A stretch of DNA of 44,248 nt. Source: an uncultured Pseudomonadales bacterium (GTDB lineage Bacteria > Pseudomonadota > Gammaproteobacteria > Pseudomonadales > UBA7434). A model generated the notes under the pieces. The model had not been told where the DNA came from, did not search any database, and worked only from the letters and a program-made list of their open reading frames with translations. Position numbers and translations under genes: made by a program. The DNA is taken from assembly GCA_905478995.1 (NCBI GenBank), contig CAJQKT010000050.1, forward strand, positions 1-44,248. The letters are read 5' to 3'. This document shows positions 16,573 through 24,616 of the stretch, piece after piece; within the stretch, counting starts at the first letter, position 1; each line of letters begins with the position of its first letter.

Positions 16573-18414
16573 TTAACTTTGCGTATCGAGTAAATTCATT
16601 TGCAGTATGTTCGCGGCTTTGCTGTCAGTGGCTGCTGGCGGCTGCCCTGTGCGGCAATGTAAATGCTGAACATCAAGGCCAGACTGCTTGAGCTGGCTAG
16701 TGACCTCGGCGAGTTCAGCTTGAATTTTTTCGGTTAGCTGGGGTTGGCTCGACCATAAAACGGCGGCCATTCGCTTGCCTTGCAGCGTGGCTAAGGCCGT
16801 GAGTTCGCCCAGCTCCTCGAGATCAAAGCGCAGGCGAACATTCCAGGTGTCTATTTTTTCCCGTGCTCGTCGAGCGGCCTTTTCGCGCTCGAGCTTAATC
16901 TCTACCATGGATAAGCGCTGATCGAGCCACAGTGGTAGCTCTACGTTGAGTGATTGGTTTATTTGCGGGTCAACTTGACCAGCTAGCTGACTGCCCACGG
17001 CCAAGATTTGCTGTGTCTGAGTGCGGGCAGTTGCCCCGAGCGCTAAGCGAAGCAATTGGACCACAGAATCGGCACCGCCTCGTTGATTGTCGCCAGAGGA
17101 TTGGCTGCTTGAACTGGTTGATCCCAGCGTTTGCCAGAGGTTGGCTAAAGCTGATTCTGATTGAGCCGCGCTGTCTTTTTTTGTGGGTGATGTGCTCATA
17201 AGGGTGTCGGGCAGGAGTGTTTGCAGCGCTTTGGCTATTTGTAATAGGCCATGCTTCATATCACTTTGGAGCGGCACGGTAATGGCACTTCGGTGCTGTG
17301 GGTCAAGTTGCAGTAGTTTTCCCGCCGACCCTGTGGCAGCTGCTTGTGCGCGGTTTGTTTCGGCAGTATTGGCTTGAGCTGATTGCCTAGCTCGCATATT
17401 GGTTGCCGCGATTGCGAGCTTATGCTCGTAAAAGGCACCGCTGTTTAACAAGGCGTCGCGGATGCCCGTGGGCGTAACGGTGCTTTTAAATGTGGGGATG
17501 AGCGCAGATAGGATCTGGCGCGCGGCTTGAATTTCAGCATTTTGTAATAATGCATTGTTGGTGGCGCTCAGAGCCCCAGGTGAGTTTAATGGCTGCGACG
17601 CCCCGCTGATTGGCGGCGTTAGTTTTATGCCATCCGTACCCACTCCAGTTTGACCGGCTGTTTGCATAGTGGTCTTGCCGGTGGCTGAGTCTGTAGTGCT
17701 ACTGGCGCTTGCCTGAGGTGCGGATGACGCGGGTAGCGTGTTGCTAGCCAATTGTGCCAGTGCTTGGGGTAGCTGTGCGCGTGAGGCTTGTTTGGGCAGC
17801 GATGATCGTAGCGCTTGTTGGAGAATTGCATTGATACCGGCAGATTGTGATTGTGCTATTCGGTTGGCCTGTGCGCCGTCGTTTGGAGATATATTATTGG
17901 TAGCTTGTGCAGCGGCAGTTGAGGTGCCCCCGGCTGCTTGGGGTGTGGCAGCAGGTATACCTGCTTGCGCAGTGACGGGCGAGGTGGTGGCCATGATCTT
18001 GCTGGCGGCGCCAGGGTCAAGAATACGTAATTGCTGGTTATCTAACACCATCATTTGCAGTACTTGCCCCATGCGCGGGGCTAGTGGTGAGCTGACTTTA
18101 AGCGTGGTCGTGTTGTCAATTGATAGCAACACTTGATAGCGCTCAGCTCGGTTAGCCGAGGCATTCTTGTCACTGACGGGTGCAGCTCGCGCCGCATCGT
18201 TAGGTGTCACGAGCGTTGCTTTGCCGTCGGATGTTACGGACTTGCTTGCGTTGCCCGACGTGCTTGAGGTCACTTCGGTAAGCACCTGCACAACGCGTGC
18301 TTCTATAACGGCGCCGACTCGGCTGCCTAGGTACTGCAGTGTTTCAGTCGAGATCGCCTGAAGACCCAGGCTGCCACTTGTGTTGGATGACTGGCTGCCG
18401 GTAGGATTAACCAC
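16573..18414 (-). CDS. FliK-type hook-length control domain protein
   Basis: A 613-residue protein. The first about 430 residues are rich in Ser, Thr, Ala, Gln and Asn with little order (typical of FliK ruler regions). The last about 150 residues are the conserved Flg_hook (FliK C-terminal) domain: NVELPLWLDQRLSMVEIKLE, DTWNVRLRFDLEELGELTAL, then AAVLWSSQPQLTEKI. FliK measures the hook during export and binds FlhB-C. The start is GTG 18414; it overlaps the end of a 48-codon ORF. No flagellar structural gene is in the window, and the partner is the solo FlhB-C-like protein, so this may be a second FliK-like protein rather than the main fliK. I leave the symbol blank for that reason. Confidence 0.85.
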   Translation of the reverse strand: MVNPTGSQSSNTSGSLGLQAISTETLQYLGSRVGAVIEARVVQVLTEVTSSTSGNASKSVTSDGKATLVTPNDAARAAPVSDKNASANRAERYQVLLSIDNTTTLKVSSPLAPRMGQVLQMMVLDNQQLRILDPGAASKIMATTSPVTAQAGIPAATPQAAGGTSTAAAQATNNISPNDGAQANRIAQSQSAGINAILQQALRSSLPKQASRAQLPQALAQLASNTLPASSAPQASASSTTDSATGKTTMQTAGQTGVGTDGIKLTPPISGASQPLNSPGALSATNNALLQNAEIQAARQILSALIPTFKSTVTPTGIRDALLNSGAFYEHKLAIAATNMRARQSAQANTAETNRAQAAATGSAGKLLQLDPQHRSAITVPLQSDMKHGLLQIAKALQTLLPDTLMSTSPTKKDSAAQSESALANLWQTLGSTSSSSQSSGDNQRGGADSVVQLLRLALGATARTQTQQILAVGSQLAGQVDPQINQSLNVELPLWLDQRLSMVEIKLEREKAARRAREKIDTWNVRLRFDLEELGELTALATLQGKRMAAVLWSSQPQLTEKIQAELAEVTSQLKQSGLDVQHLHCRTGQPPAATDSKAANILQMNLLDTQS

Positions 18415-18553
18415 GGCGCGCTTTTTCCGCGGCTTGTGCTAACGCCATGGTGGATGTGTTGGTTGGCTTGGCGCTACCGTCGTTGTAAAAATGACCCTCG
18501 GCTGCAGCACTGCTAGGGCTTGTTGGCAATAAAATAGTGCGGTCATTTTTCAT
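18407..18553 (-). CDS. Possible 48-residue ORF coupled to the FliK-like gene
   Basis: ATG 18553 opens a frame that ends at TAA 18409-18407, overlapping the GTG start of the FliK-like gene by 8 bases. The product begins MKNDRTILLP and ends with an Ala/Lys/Arg-rich helix-like tail, ALAQAAEKARRG. It has no signal peptide or recognised domain. The ribosome site is weak (GGTAAG about 8 bases ahead). The overlap is what translational coupling would look like, but a chance ORF of 48 codons is not rare. I cannot link it to a family. Confidence 0.35.
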   Translation of the reverse strand: MKNDRTILLPTSPSSAAAEGHFYNDGSAKPTNTSTMALAQAAEKARRG

Positions 18554-18990
18554 AGCTGCTTACCGATACTGATACCCATACAGATTCTGATACTGCGAGC
18601 AATCCGCAGGGCTATTTTAAGCCTGCCATGTTAATGCATCACAACGGGCCGTGTCAGATTACTATAGTACATTGATCGGCTCAGGGCTCAGGGCTCAGGG
18701 CTCAGGGTTCAGGGTTCAGGGCTTAAAGCTCAGGGCTCAGTTGAGGTTGCCTAGAGCATACATTTGGCCATTCTGTTCGTAAGCTTGAGTCAACGACCTT
18801 GAACACGGGCCAGTACAGCCGTGGGCATCACTTCGTCGACATTCGAGGGGGCTTGGTTGGCCTGCAAGACTTGCGTTGTAAATGGTCTTTGTGTCGTGAG
18901 CATCGTACAATATACGTGTATAAGCTTGCCGCCTACTAATTGTTTGATCGGTTACCTATTTTCGCTGGCACCTCTTAAAATGGGCAGCGT
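18554..18990. other. Intergenic region between fliK-like and ccmA
   Basis: This is 437 bases with no supported gene, between the divergent FliK-like unit and the ccm operon. It contains the heptamer repeat array at 18678-18740, an interrupted palindrome TATAC-GT-GTATA (18911-18922 by my count), and TACAAT (18906-18911), a possible -10 for ccmA with a weak -35 (TGGTCT, 17 bases upstream). I see no FNR-type site (TTGAT-4-ATCAA). Confidence 0.45.
18678..18740 (+). repeat. Tandem heptamer array (GGCTCAG/GGTTCAG)
   Basis: Nine head-to-tail 7-base units: four GGCTCAG, two GGTTCAG, then GGCTTAA, AGCTCAG and GGCTCAG. It lies in a gene-free gap about 250 bases ahead of ccmA. The array lacks CRISPR features: units are too short and there are no spacers. 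Confidence 0.95.
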
Positions 18991-19719
18991 ATGGAATATA
19001 AACTACCTGTGTCTTCACTAGCTATCCAACTCGAGTTAAACGATCTGCATTGCGAGCGTGGCGAGCGCGTGCTCATGCAAAATGTCAATCATTGCTTAGA
19101 GGGCGGTCAAGGTCTGCGTATTGCAGGAGCCAATGGCAGCGGTAAAACCACACTGTTGCGTATGGTGAGCGGACTTACGACTGACTTCAGCGGCGATATT
19201 CGTTGGAATGGTCGCAGCACCCGCGAGTTGGGTGCTCTATTTCGCAGCCAACTTTGCTACTTAGGCCACGCTCCGGGAGTAAAGGCTGCACTGACGCCTA
19301 TTGAAAATTTGCAGTGGTGGCAGGCCACGAATGGATCCAGTGCGGCGACATCGGGCGGTGTAAAAATCGGCGACGCACAACAAGCCGACCACTTGTTGGA
19401 AAGAGCTCTGGCGACATTCGGTTTGGTGTCATACAGCCATACGCCGTGTGCACGACTTTCAGCCGGACAACAGCGCCGCGTTGCATTGGCTCGCCTGGTG
19501 CTGAGTCAGCATGCACTTTGGGTCCTTGACGAGCCGTTCACCGCCATCGACCAAGACGGTGTTGTTGTGTTAGAGGAAATGTTTGACCAGCATTTATTAC
19601 GCGGTGGCATGATCGTGCTGACAACCCATCAACCCTTGCGCAGTGAGCGAATGTTGACGCTCGATCTAGACGCGCACAGGGCGAAAGCGGGCGGTATGAA
19701 TGGGGCTCGATCACTATGA
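18991..19719 (+). CDS. ccmA: Heme exporter ATP-binding protein CcmA
   Basis: CcmA is the ATPase of the CcmABCD complex, which releases heme-loaded CcmE for cytochrome c assembly (System I). The 242 residues form a single ABC domain: Walker A GANGSGKTT (46-54), signature LSAGQQRR (156-163), Walker B LWVLDEP (176-182) and switch histidine H213. The family is usually 205-215 residues; the surplus is mainly an insertion near 113-132 (NGSSAATSGGVKIGDAQQAD) between the Q-loop region and the helical subdomain, and a slightly long N-terminus. It overlaps ccmB by 4 bases (ATGA). It is the first gene of the nine-gene operon. Confidence 0.95.
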   Translation: MEYKLPVSSLAIQLELNDLHCERGERVLMQNVNHCLEGGQGLRIAGANGSGKTTLLRMVSGLTTDFSGDIRWNGRSTRELGALFRSQLCYLGHAPGVKAALTPIENLQWWQATNGSSAATSGGVKIGDAQQADHLLERALATFGLVSYSHTPCARLSAGQQRRVALARLVLSQHALWVLDEPFTAIDQDGVVVLEEMFDQHLLRGGMIVLTTHQPLRSERMLTLDLDAHRAKAGGMNGARSL

Positions 19720-20426
19720 CTCACCCTGCTGCGATGCAAGCTGATAACGAATCGATGTTCAGGATACTTCACGCGATATTTAAGCGAGATCTTCGCGTGT
19801 ATTTCAGAACTCGCGGTGCTTGGCTAAATCCATTGATCTTTGTGTTGTTGGTGATAACTTTGTTTACCTTGGGAATCGGTCCCGATGCTAAGCAGTTAGC
19901 ATCGAATGCAACGGCCATTATATGGGTGGTGGCACTGTTGGGCATTATGCTGTCGCTCGATGCATTGTTTCGCAGTGACTATGAAGACGGAACACTCGAG
20001 CAACTGTTACTGTCACCTAGGCCGCTATATTTTGCGATCATGGGAAAAGTTGCTGCGCATTGGCTGGTCACTGGCTTGCCCATGCTATTGGCCTCGCCGC
20101 TGTTCGCATTGATGCTGGGCATTCCTATCTCAATCGTGCCGCTGCTGGCCTTAGGGCTTTTTTTGGGCAGTGGTATTTTGAGTTTTGTAGGAGCAATTGG
20201 CGCTGCAGTTACAGTGAGCTTACAAACAGGTGGCTTGTTAATTGCGTTAATTATTCTTCCGCTCTACGTACCGGTTATTATTTTTGGCGCAGGGTTACTG
20301 CAATACGCGCTAGAAGGCTGGTCAGTGGCGGCGCCGTTAATGATGTTATCGGGCTTACTTTGTGCGGCAGTGGTGCTGGCCCCACTGGCTATTGGCGCAG
20401 GCTTAAAAATTAGTATGGATAGTTAA
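19716..20426 (+). CDS. ccmB: Heme exporter membrane protein CcmB
   Basis: CcmB is the ABC-type membrane partner of CcmA. The 236-residue protein has six predicted TM segments. IFKRDLRVYFRTRGAWLNPL, FVLLVITLFTLGIG and DYEDGTLEQLLLSPRPLYF are characteristic of the family. The first 13 residues before MFRILHAIFKRD are extra, but the ATG at 19716 overlaps the ccmA stop and is favoured for coupling; ATG 19755 is the alternative. ccmC begins one base after the stop. Confidence 0.95.
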   Translation: MTHPAAMQADNESMFRILHAIFKRDLRVYFRTRGAWLNPLIFVLLVITLFTLGIGPDAKQLASNATAIIWVVALLGIMLSLDALFRSDYEDGTLEQLLLSPRPLYFAIMGKVAAHWLVTGLPMLLASPLFALMLGIPISIVPLLALGLFLGSGILSFVGAIGAAVTVSLQTGGLLIALIILPLYVPVIIFGAGLLQYALEGWSVAAPLMMLSGLLCAAVVLAPLAIGAGLKISMDS

Positions 20427-20427
20427 T

Positions 20428-21180
20428 ATGGCAAATTGGCAGTGGTTTCATCGCTTGGGTTCGCCTAAGTGGCTGTTGGCAACGCTCGATCGCTGGCTGC
20501 CTTGGCTTTTAAGTTTAGGGCTGTTGATGCTGGTGGGCGCGTTAGCATGGGGTTTGGCATTTGTGCCACCCGACTACAAGCAAGGCAACAGCTTTCGTAT
20601 TATGTATATTCATGTGCCTACGGCTGTGGTTGCGTTGGCGGCTTACTATGCGATGGCCATTGCCGGAGCAGTTGCCATGATCTGGCGCATGAAGGTGGCC
20701 GACATGGTCATGCGAGCGATTGCACCGGTGGGTGCGGCGCTCACATTTTTGGCTCTGGTGACAGGTGCTATTTGGGGCAAGCCTACGTGGGGCGCCTACT
20801 GGGTTTGGCAAGACGCACGCTTAACCTCCATGCTAATCCTGTTCTTTTTATATTTGGGAGTTATGGCGTTGTACGATGCTTACAGTGATCGTCGCAATGG
20901 CAATCGAGCGGCGGCTGTGGTGGCATTAGCAGGCACCGTCAATATTCCAATTATCTACAAGTCCGTCGATTGGTGGTCTAGCCTGCATCAGCCGGCATCG
21001 ATTAAATTTACCGAGCAGTCGGCCATTGCCAGTGAGATGCTGCAGCCGTTATTGCTCGCTATTATAGGCACCTATTTTGTATTTGCGGCCATGGTGATCT
21101 TGCAGCTTCGACTACAAATTGTATTGAGTGAAGGCCGCAGTAATTGGTTGGCCGAGTACGCTACAAATAAGCTTCGATGA
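20428..21180 (+). CDS. ccmC: Heme-handling membrane protein CcmC
   Basis: CcmC binds heme on the periplasmic face and attaches it to CcmE. The 250-residue protein has six TM segments and the tryptophan-rich WWD motif WGKPTWGAYWVWQDAR (116-131). The axial heme histidines of the E. coli protein (H60, H184) have counterparts at H62 (YIHVPTA) and H187 (WWSSLHQP). It follows ccmB with a one-base gap and precedes ccmD by 48 bases. Confidence 0.95.
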   Translation: MANWQWFHRLGSPKWLLATLDRWLPWLLSLGLLMLVGALAWGLAFVPPDYKQGNSFRIMYIHVPTAVVALAAYYAMAIAGAVAMIWRMKVADMVMRAIAPVGAALTFLALVTGAIWGKPTWGAYWVWQDARLTSMLILFFLYLGVMALYDAYSDRRNGNRAAAVVALAGTVNIPIIYKSVDWWSSLHQPASIKFTEQSAIASEMLQPLLLAIIGTYFVFAAMVILQLRLQIVLSEGRSNWLAEYATNKLR

Positions 21181-21228
21181 TGGGTCATCAGTTTACGTTA
21201 ACTATTTTTATCGACGGAGAGTTTGCGC

Positions 21229-21447
21229 GTGTATTTTGAATCTTTTGCCGCATTTTGGCACATGGCAGGTCATGGCAGCTTCGTATGGAGTGCTTATGGC
21301 ATGAGTTTTGTAGTGTTGGGCTTGCTAGTTTTGCAGCCTCTAGTGCGTTATCGCCGTGAGCTTGGGCGTATTAAAAACAGTGCTGTGGCTGTGCTGCAAC
21401 AAAATGCAACACCATCATCGGCTGATTCTGCACAGGTTGAAAAATAG
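21229..21447 (+). CDS. ccmD: Small membrane protein CcmD
   Basis: CcmD is a single-TM subunit that stabilises CcmC-CcmE and frees holo-CcmE. This 72-residue protein shows the family core FESFAAFWHMAGHGSFVWSA followed by a TM segment (about 22-40), a charged linker (RYRRELGRIKN) and a polar tail. GTG 21229 is chosen because GGAG (21216-21219) lies 9 bases ahead and the family start is reached; TTG 21223 has only 3 bases of spacing. Confidence 0.9.
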   Translation: MYFESFAAFWHMAGHGSFVWSAYGMSFVVLGLLVLQPLVRYRRELGRIKNSAVAVLQQNATPSSADSAQVEK

Positions 21448-21449
21448 TG

Positions 21450-21935
21450 ATGCACCCAGTTCGTAAGCAACGCTTAATGATTGTGGCGGTGATTGTGGTA
21501 GGCGCAAGTTTAGCCACAGCACTCGTTACCACGGCACTTAAAGACAACTTAAATCTGTTTTATGAGCCTGATCGCATTGCAGCGGGTGAGGCACCAGTGG
21601 GTCGTAAAATCAGAGTTGGCGGGATGGTGGTGCCTGGCAGCATTGTGCGCAATCCAGAGACTTTGGCGGTGACCTTTGTACTAACGGACTACAGCGCGGA
21701 CGTAGCGGTGCAGTACCAAGGTATATTGCCGGATCTGTTTGCCGAAGATGCCGGTGCAGTAGCCACCGGTGTGTTGAATGCCGAGGGTGTTTTTATGGCT
21801 GAGCAGGTATTGGCGAAACACGATGAAAAATATATGCCGCCCGAAGTGGCTAAGGCGCTTGAGGGTAAATCGGCAAGCGATTATAAAAACAGTTACTCAA
21901 ACGACAATGACAGCGACCCAGCAAGCGAATATTGA
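21450..21935 (+). CDS. ccmE: Heme chaperone CcmE
   Basis: CcmE carries heme covalently on a histidine and passes it to CcmF. The 161-residue protein has an N-terminal membrane anchor (about 8-28) and a periplasmic OB-fold domain with VQYQGILPDLF and the H-x-x-x-Y motif LAKHDEKY, giving H124 as heme ligand and Y128 (E. coli H130/Y134). The C-terminal tail is Asp/Asn/Ser-rich. ATG 21450 is used; GTG 21447 overlaps the ccmD stop one codon earlier. The TGA and the ccmF ATG overlap by one base. Confidence 0.95.
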   Translation: MHPVRKQRLMIVAVIVVGASLATALVTTALKDNLNLFYEPDRIAAGEAPVGRKIRVGGMVVPGSIVRNPETLAVTFVLTDYSADVAVQYQGILPDLFAEDAGAVATGVLNAEGVFMAEQVLAKHDEKYMPPEVAKALEGKSASDYKNSYSNDNDSDPASEY

Positions 21936-23983
21936 TGATAAGCGTTATACCCGAAATAGGTCACTTAGCCTTACTTTTATGTCTTCCCATAGCGACCGCG
22001 CTGGCCGTTTTGCCCATGGCGGGTGCAGCAGCGAGCTGGCATTTGCTGCAGCGCAGCGGCCCGCTGTTAAGTAGCGGCCTGTGGTTGTTTTTAGCCGTCG
22101 CATTTGCCTGCCTCACATACTCATTCCTGCACGATGACTTTAGTGTGGTGCTTGTTGCGCAACACTCCAATACAGCCTTGCCAAGTTATTATAAATTCAG
22201 TGCCGTGTGGGGCAATCATGAAGGTTCACTGTTGCTGTGGGTATTCATTCTAGCGAGTTGGACGCTTGCAGTCGCCTACCTCGGCAAAAGCTTACCGCCT
22301 GATATGCATGCTCGCGTGTTAGCTGTGCTTGGCGGTATTGCCGTTGGCTTTTTACTGTTCATTATATTCACCTCCAATCCGTTTGAGCGTAATCTCATTA
22401 GCCCGCCGTTAGAGGGCAATGATCTTAACCCTTTGCTGCAAGATATCGGTTTAATTTTGCATCCGCCGCTGCTGTACATAGGCTACGTTGGGTTTGCAGT
22501 GGCGTTTGCTTTTGCCATTGCCGCGTTGATCGGTGGCAAGCTCGACGCCGCTTGGGCGCGCTGGACGCGGCCTTGGACTACAGTGGCTTGGCTGTTTTTA
22601 ACAGTGGGAATCGCGTTAGGCAGTTGGTGGGCCTATTACGAGCTTGGCTGGGGCGGGTGGTGGTTCTGGGATCCAGTAGAAAACGCTTCATTCATGCCCT
22701 GGCTTGCAGGTACGGCCTTAATTCATTCGCTAGCGGCAACAGAAAAGCGCGGCGTTTTTCGCAGCTGGACAGTGCTGTTAGCCATTTTGGCTTTTTCGCT
22801 GAGTCTGCTTGGTACCTTTTTGGTTCGATCGGGAATACTGGTGTCGGTGCATGCGTTTGCCTCAGATCCTACGCGCGGTATGTTTATTTTATTGTTCTTG
22901 GCCGTCACCGTTGGAGGCTCGTTGTTACTCTATGCTCTGCGCGCGCCCACTATCAAGCCACTGGCCACCTTTAAGCTATTATCGCGGGAGAGTTGGCTGC
23001 TGATTAACAACAGCTTGCTAGCGGTTTCGTTGGCAGTGGTGCTCATTGGCACCTTGTTTCCTTTGGTGATGAGTGCTCTTGATCTTGGCAGTTACTCGGT
23101 TGGGCCACCGTATTTTAACAAGCTATTTTTGCCCTTAATGGTCTTGCTTATGCTGTTCATGGGTGTAGCGCCGTATCTTAATTGGAAACATAATCGGCTT
23201 ACACCTGTGCTGGTTCGGCCTTGGTATATGGTCTCGATCGTAGCGCTAGGTATTGCCATGCTTGCGGTAGCGCTTTTGTCGCAGCGTTATGTTACGCAGT
23301 GGCGCTTCGGTGCGTTTATCACGGTTGCATTAAGTAGCTGGCTGTTGTTAATGACGCTAACCCATGCAGGCTTAAAGGCGCGGCGGTTTGCTAGTGCGAA
23401 GAACTCCAGCGCCTGGCAGGGTTTAGCTTCGCTTTCACGCAGTTACTGGGGCATGGTAGTTGCACATAGCGGCATTGCGGTGATGGCGCTAGGGATTGGT
23501 TTGACGTCGAGCTACAGCGTGCAAAAAGAATTGGCTATGTCGCCTGGGGCGGTTGCCGATGTTGCAGGCTATCGTTTTGTGCTGGAAAAGTTAGAAGACG
23601 TTAAAGGCCCCAACTACTCCGCCACGATCGCTAGTTTTGGTGTCGGTAGGCTTAGTGACGGTACATTGGTTAAAGGTTTGCCGATTCGTTTACAGCCAGA
23701 AAAACGTTTTTATTATGCGGCAAAGAACGTCATGACCGAAGCGGGTATTCATGGCAGGTTGACGCGTGATTTGTACGTGTCGCTGGGCGATTCTTTGGAG
23801 GATGAGCGATGGGCAGTGCGCATCTACGTGAAGCCCTTCATTCGCTGTATTTGGCTGGGTGCATTGATGATGGCCGCTGGCGGTCTGTTGGTAGTGATCG
23901 ATAAGCGTTATATGCCTAGGCTGCCGGTTCGTACTGATGCGCCGTCTGACACGGTGGCCAGTAAAGAGCAGGCTGTGGTGTAG
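21935..23983 (+). CDS. ccmF: Cytochrome c heme lyase subunit CcmF
   Basis: CcmF takes heme from CcmE and, with CcmH/CcmI, ligates it to apocytochrome c. The 682-residue integral membrane protein has the WGNHEGS motif (about 92-98), the WWD domain WGGWWFWDPVENASFMPWL (about 239-257), an upstream conserved histidine in DIGLILHPPLLYIGY (H176), and a C-terminal periplasmic domain before the last TM. About 15 TM segments are expected. The start is ATG 21935 (TGATG with the ccmE stop). Confidence 0.95.
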   Translation: MISVIPEIGHLALLLCLPIATALAVLPMAGAAASWHLLQRSGPLLSSGLWLFLAVAFACLTYSFLHDDFSVVLVAQHSNTALPSYYKFSAVWGNHEGSLLLWVFILASWTLAVAYLGKSLPPDMHARVLAVLGGIAVGFLLFIIFTSNPFERNLISPPLEGNDLNPLLQDIGLILHPPLLYIGYVGFAVAFAFAIAALIGGKLDAAWARWTRPWTTVAWLFLTVGIALGSWWAYYELGWGGWWFWDPVENASFMPWLAGTALIHSLAATEKRGVFRSWTVLLAILAFSLSLLGTFLVRSGILVSVHAFASDPTRGMFILLFLAVTVGGSLLLYALRAPTIKPLATFKLLSRESWLLINNSLLAVSLAVVLIGTLFPLVMSALDLGSYSVGPPYFNKLFLPLMVLLMLFMGVAPYLNWKHNRLTPVLVRPWYMVSIVALGIAMLAVALLSQRYVTQWRFGAFITVALSSWLLLMTLTHAGLKARRFASAKNSSAWQGLASLSRSYWGMVVAHSGIAVMALGIGLTSSYSVQKELAMSPGAVADVAGYRFVLEKLEDVKGPNYSATIASFGVGRLSDGTLVKGLPIRLQPEKRFYYAAKNVMTEAGIHGRLTRDLYVSLGDSLEDERWAVRIYVKPFIRCIWLGALMMAAGGLLVVIDKRYMPRLPVRTDAPSDTVASKEQAVV

Positions 23984-24043
23984 CCGGATGATGCAAGCAA
24001 AAACCTATCTATTAACCAACCTAACTATAGTGATGTGCCGTCA

Positions 24044-24616
24044 ATGAATGCTCGTCTTCGACTTTTTATACCACTACTGATTTTTGCGGTGGTTGCCTTG
24101 GTTTTTTTGACCTTAGAAAAGCGTATTGGCAGTGGCGAATATGATCCGTCTAATTTACCGTCAGCGATGCTGGGGCAATCGGTCCCGGCGTTTAATTTGA
24201 GCCGTCTGATGGATGCCGAACAGGTCGTAGATGCTGAGGATATTGTTGGTCAAGCGGCGCTACTTAATGTGTGGGCAACATGGTGTATTGCATGCCGTGC
24301 TGAGCATGCTTACTTGAACGAACTGGCCAGTCAAGGCGTGCCCATTTTTGGCTTAAATTATAAAGATGAGCGAGCAGCGGCGGTGCAGTGGTTACAGCGC
24401 CTGGGCAATCCGTATCGTTTAAATATTTTTGATTTCAAGGGATCGTTAGGGCTTGATCTAGGTGTGTACGGGGCACCTGAAACCTACGTGATTGATGCGC
24501 AAGGCATCATTCGTTATCGACATGTGGGTATTCTTGATGCAAAGGTATGGCGTGAGAAAATTGAGCCGTTAGGGTTGCAATGGGCGGTCGCTCAAGCGCA
24601 GGGTGCGGCGCTGTGA
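24044..24616 (+). CDS. ccmG: Thiol:disulfide interchange protein CcmG/DsbE
   Basis: CcmG is a membrane-anchored periplasmic thioredoxin that keeps the apocytochrome CXXCH cysteines reduced. The 190-residue protein has an N-terminal TM (about 5-23), then GQSVPAFNLSRL and a thioredoxin domain with active site WCIAC (C81, C84), then GLNYKDE and the family's GAPETYVID cis-proline loop (about 143-151). The active site differs from the usual WCPTC/WCxPC of CcmG: no proline lies between the cysteines. ATG 24044 gives the family N-terminus; GTG 24035 is possible. The gap from ccmF is 60 bases. Confidence 0.92.
   Translation: MNARLRLFIPLLIFAVVALVFLTLEKRIGSGEYDPSNLPSAMLGQSVPAFNLSRLMDAEQVVDAEDIVGQAALLNVWATWCIACRAEHAYLNELASQGVPIFGLNYKDERAAAVQWLQRLGNPYRLNIFDFKGSLGLDLGVYGAPETYVIDAQGIIRYRHVGILDAKVWREKIEPLGLQWAVAQAQGAAL

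Noticed and set aside
16573-18414. Part of a flagellar gene cluster
   Set aside because: No other flagellar, chemotaxis or export gene is present on either side; only the FliK-like and FlhB-C-like pair is found.
18678-18740. CRISPR-like array
   Set aside because: The units are 7 bases, head to tail, with no spacers; no cas genes are in the window. The 13-base units at 34977-35028 were rejected for the same reason.
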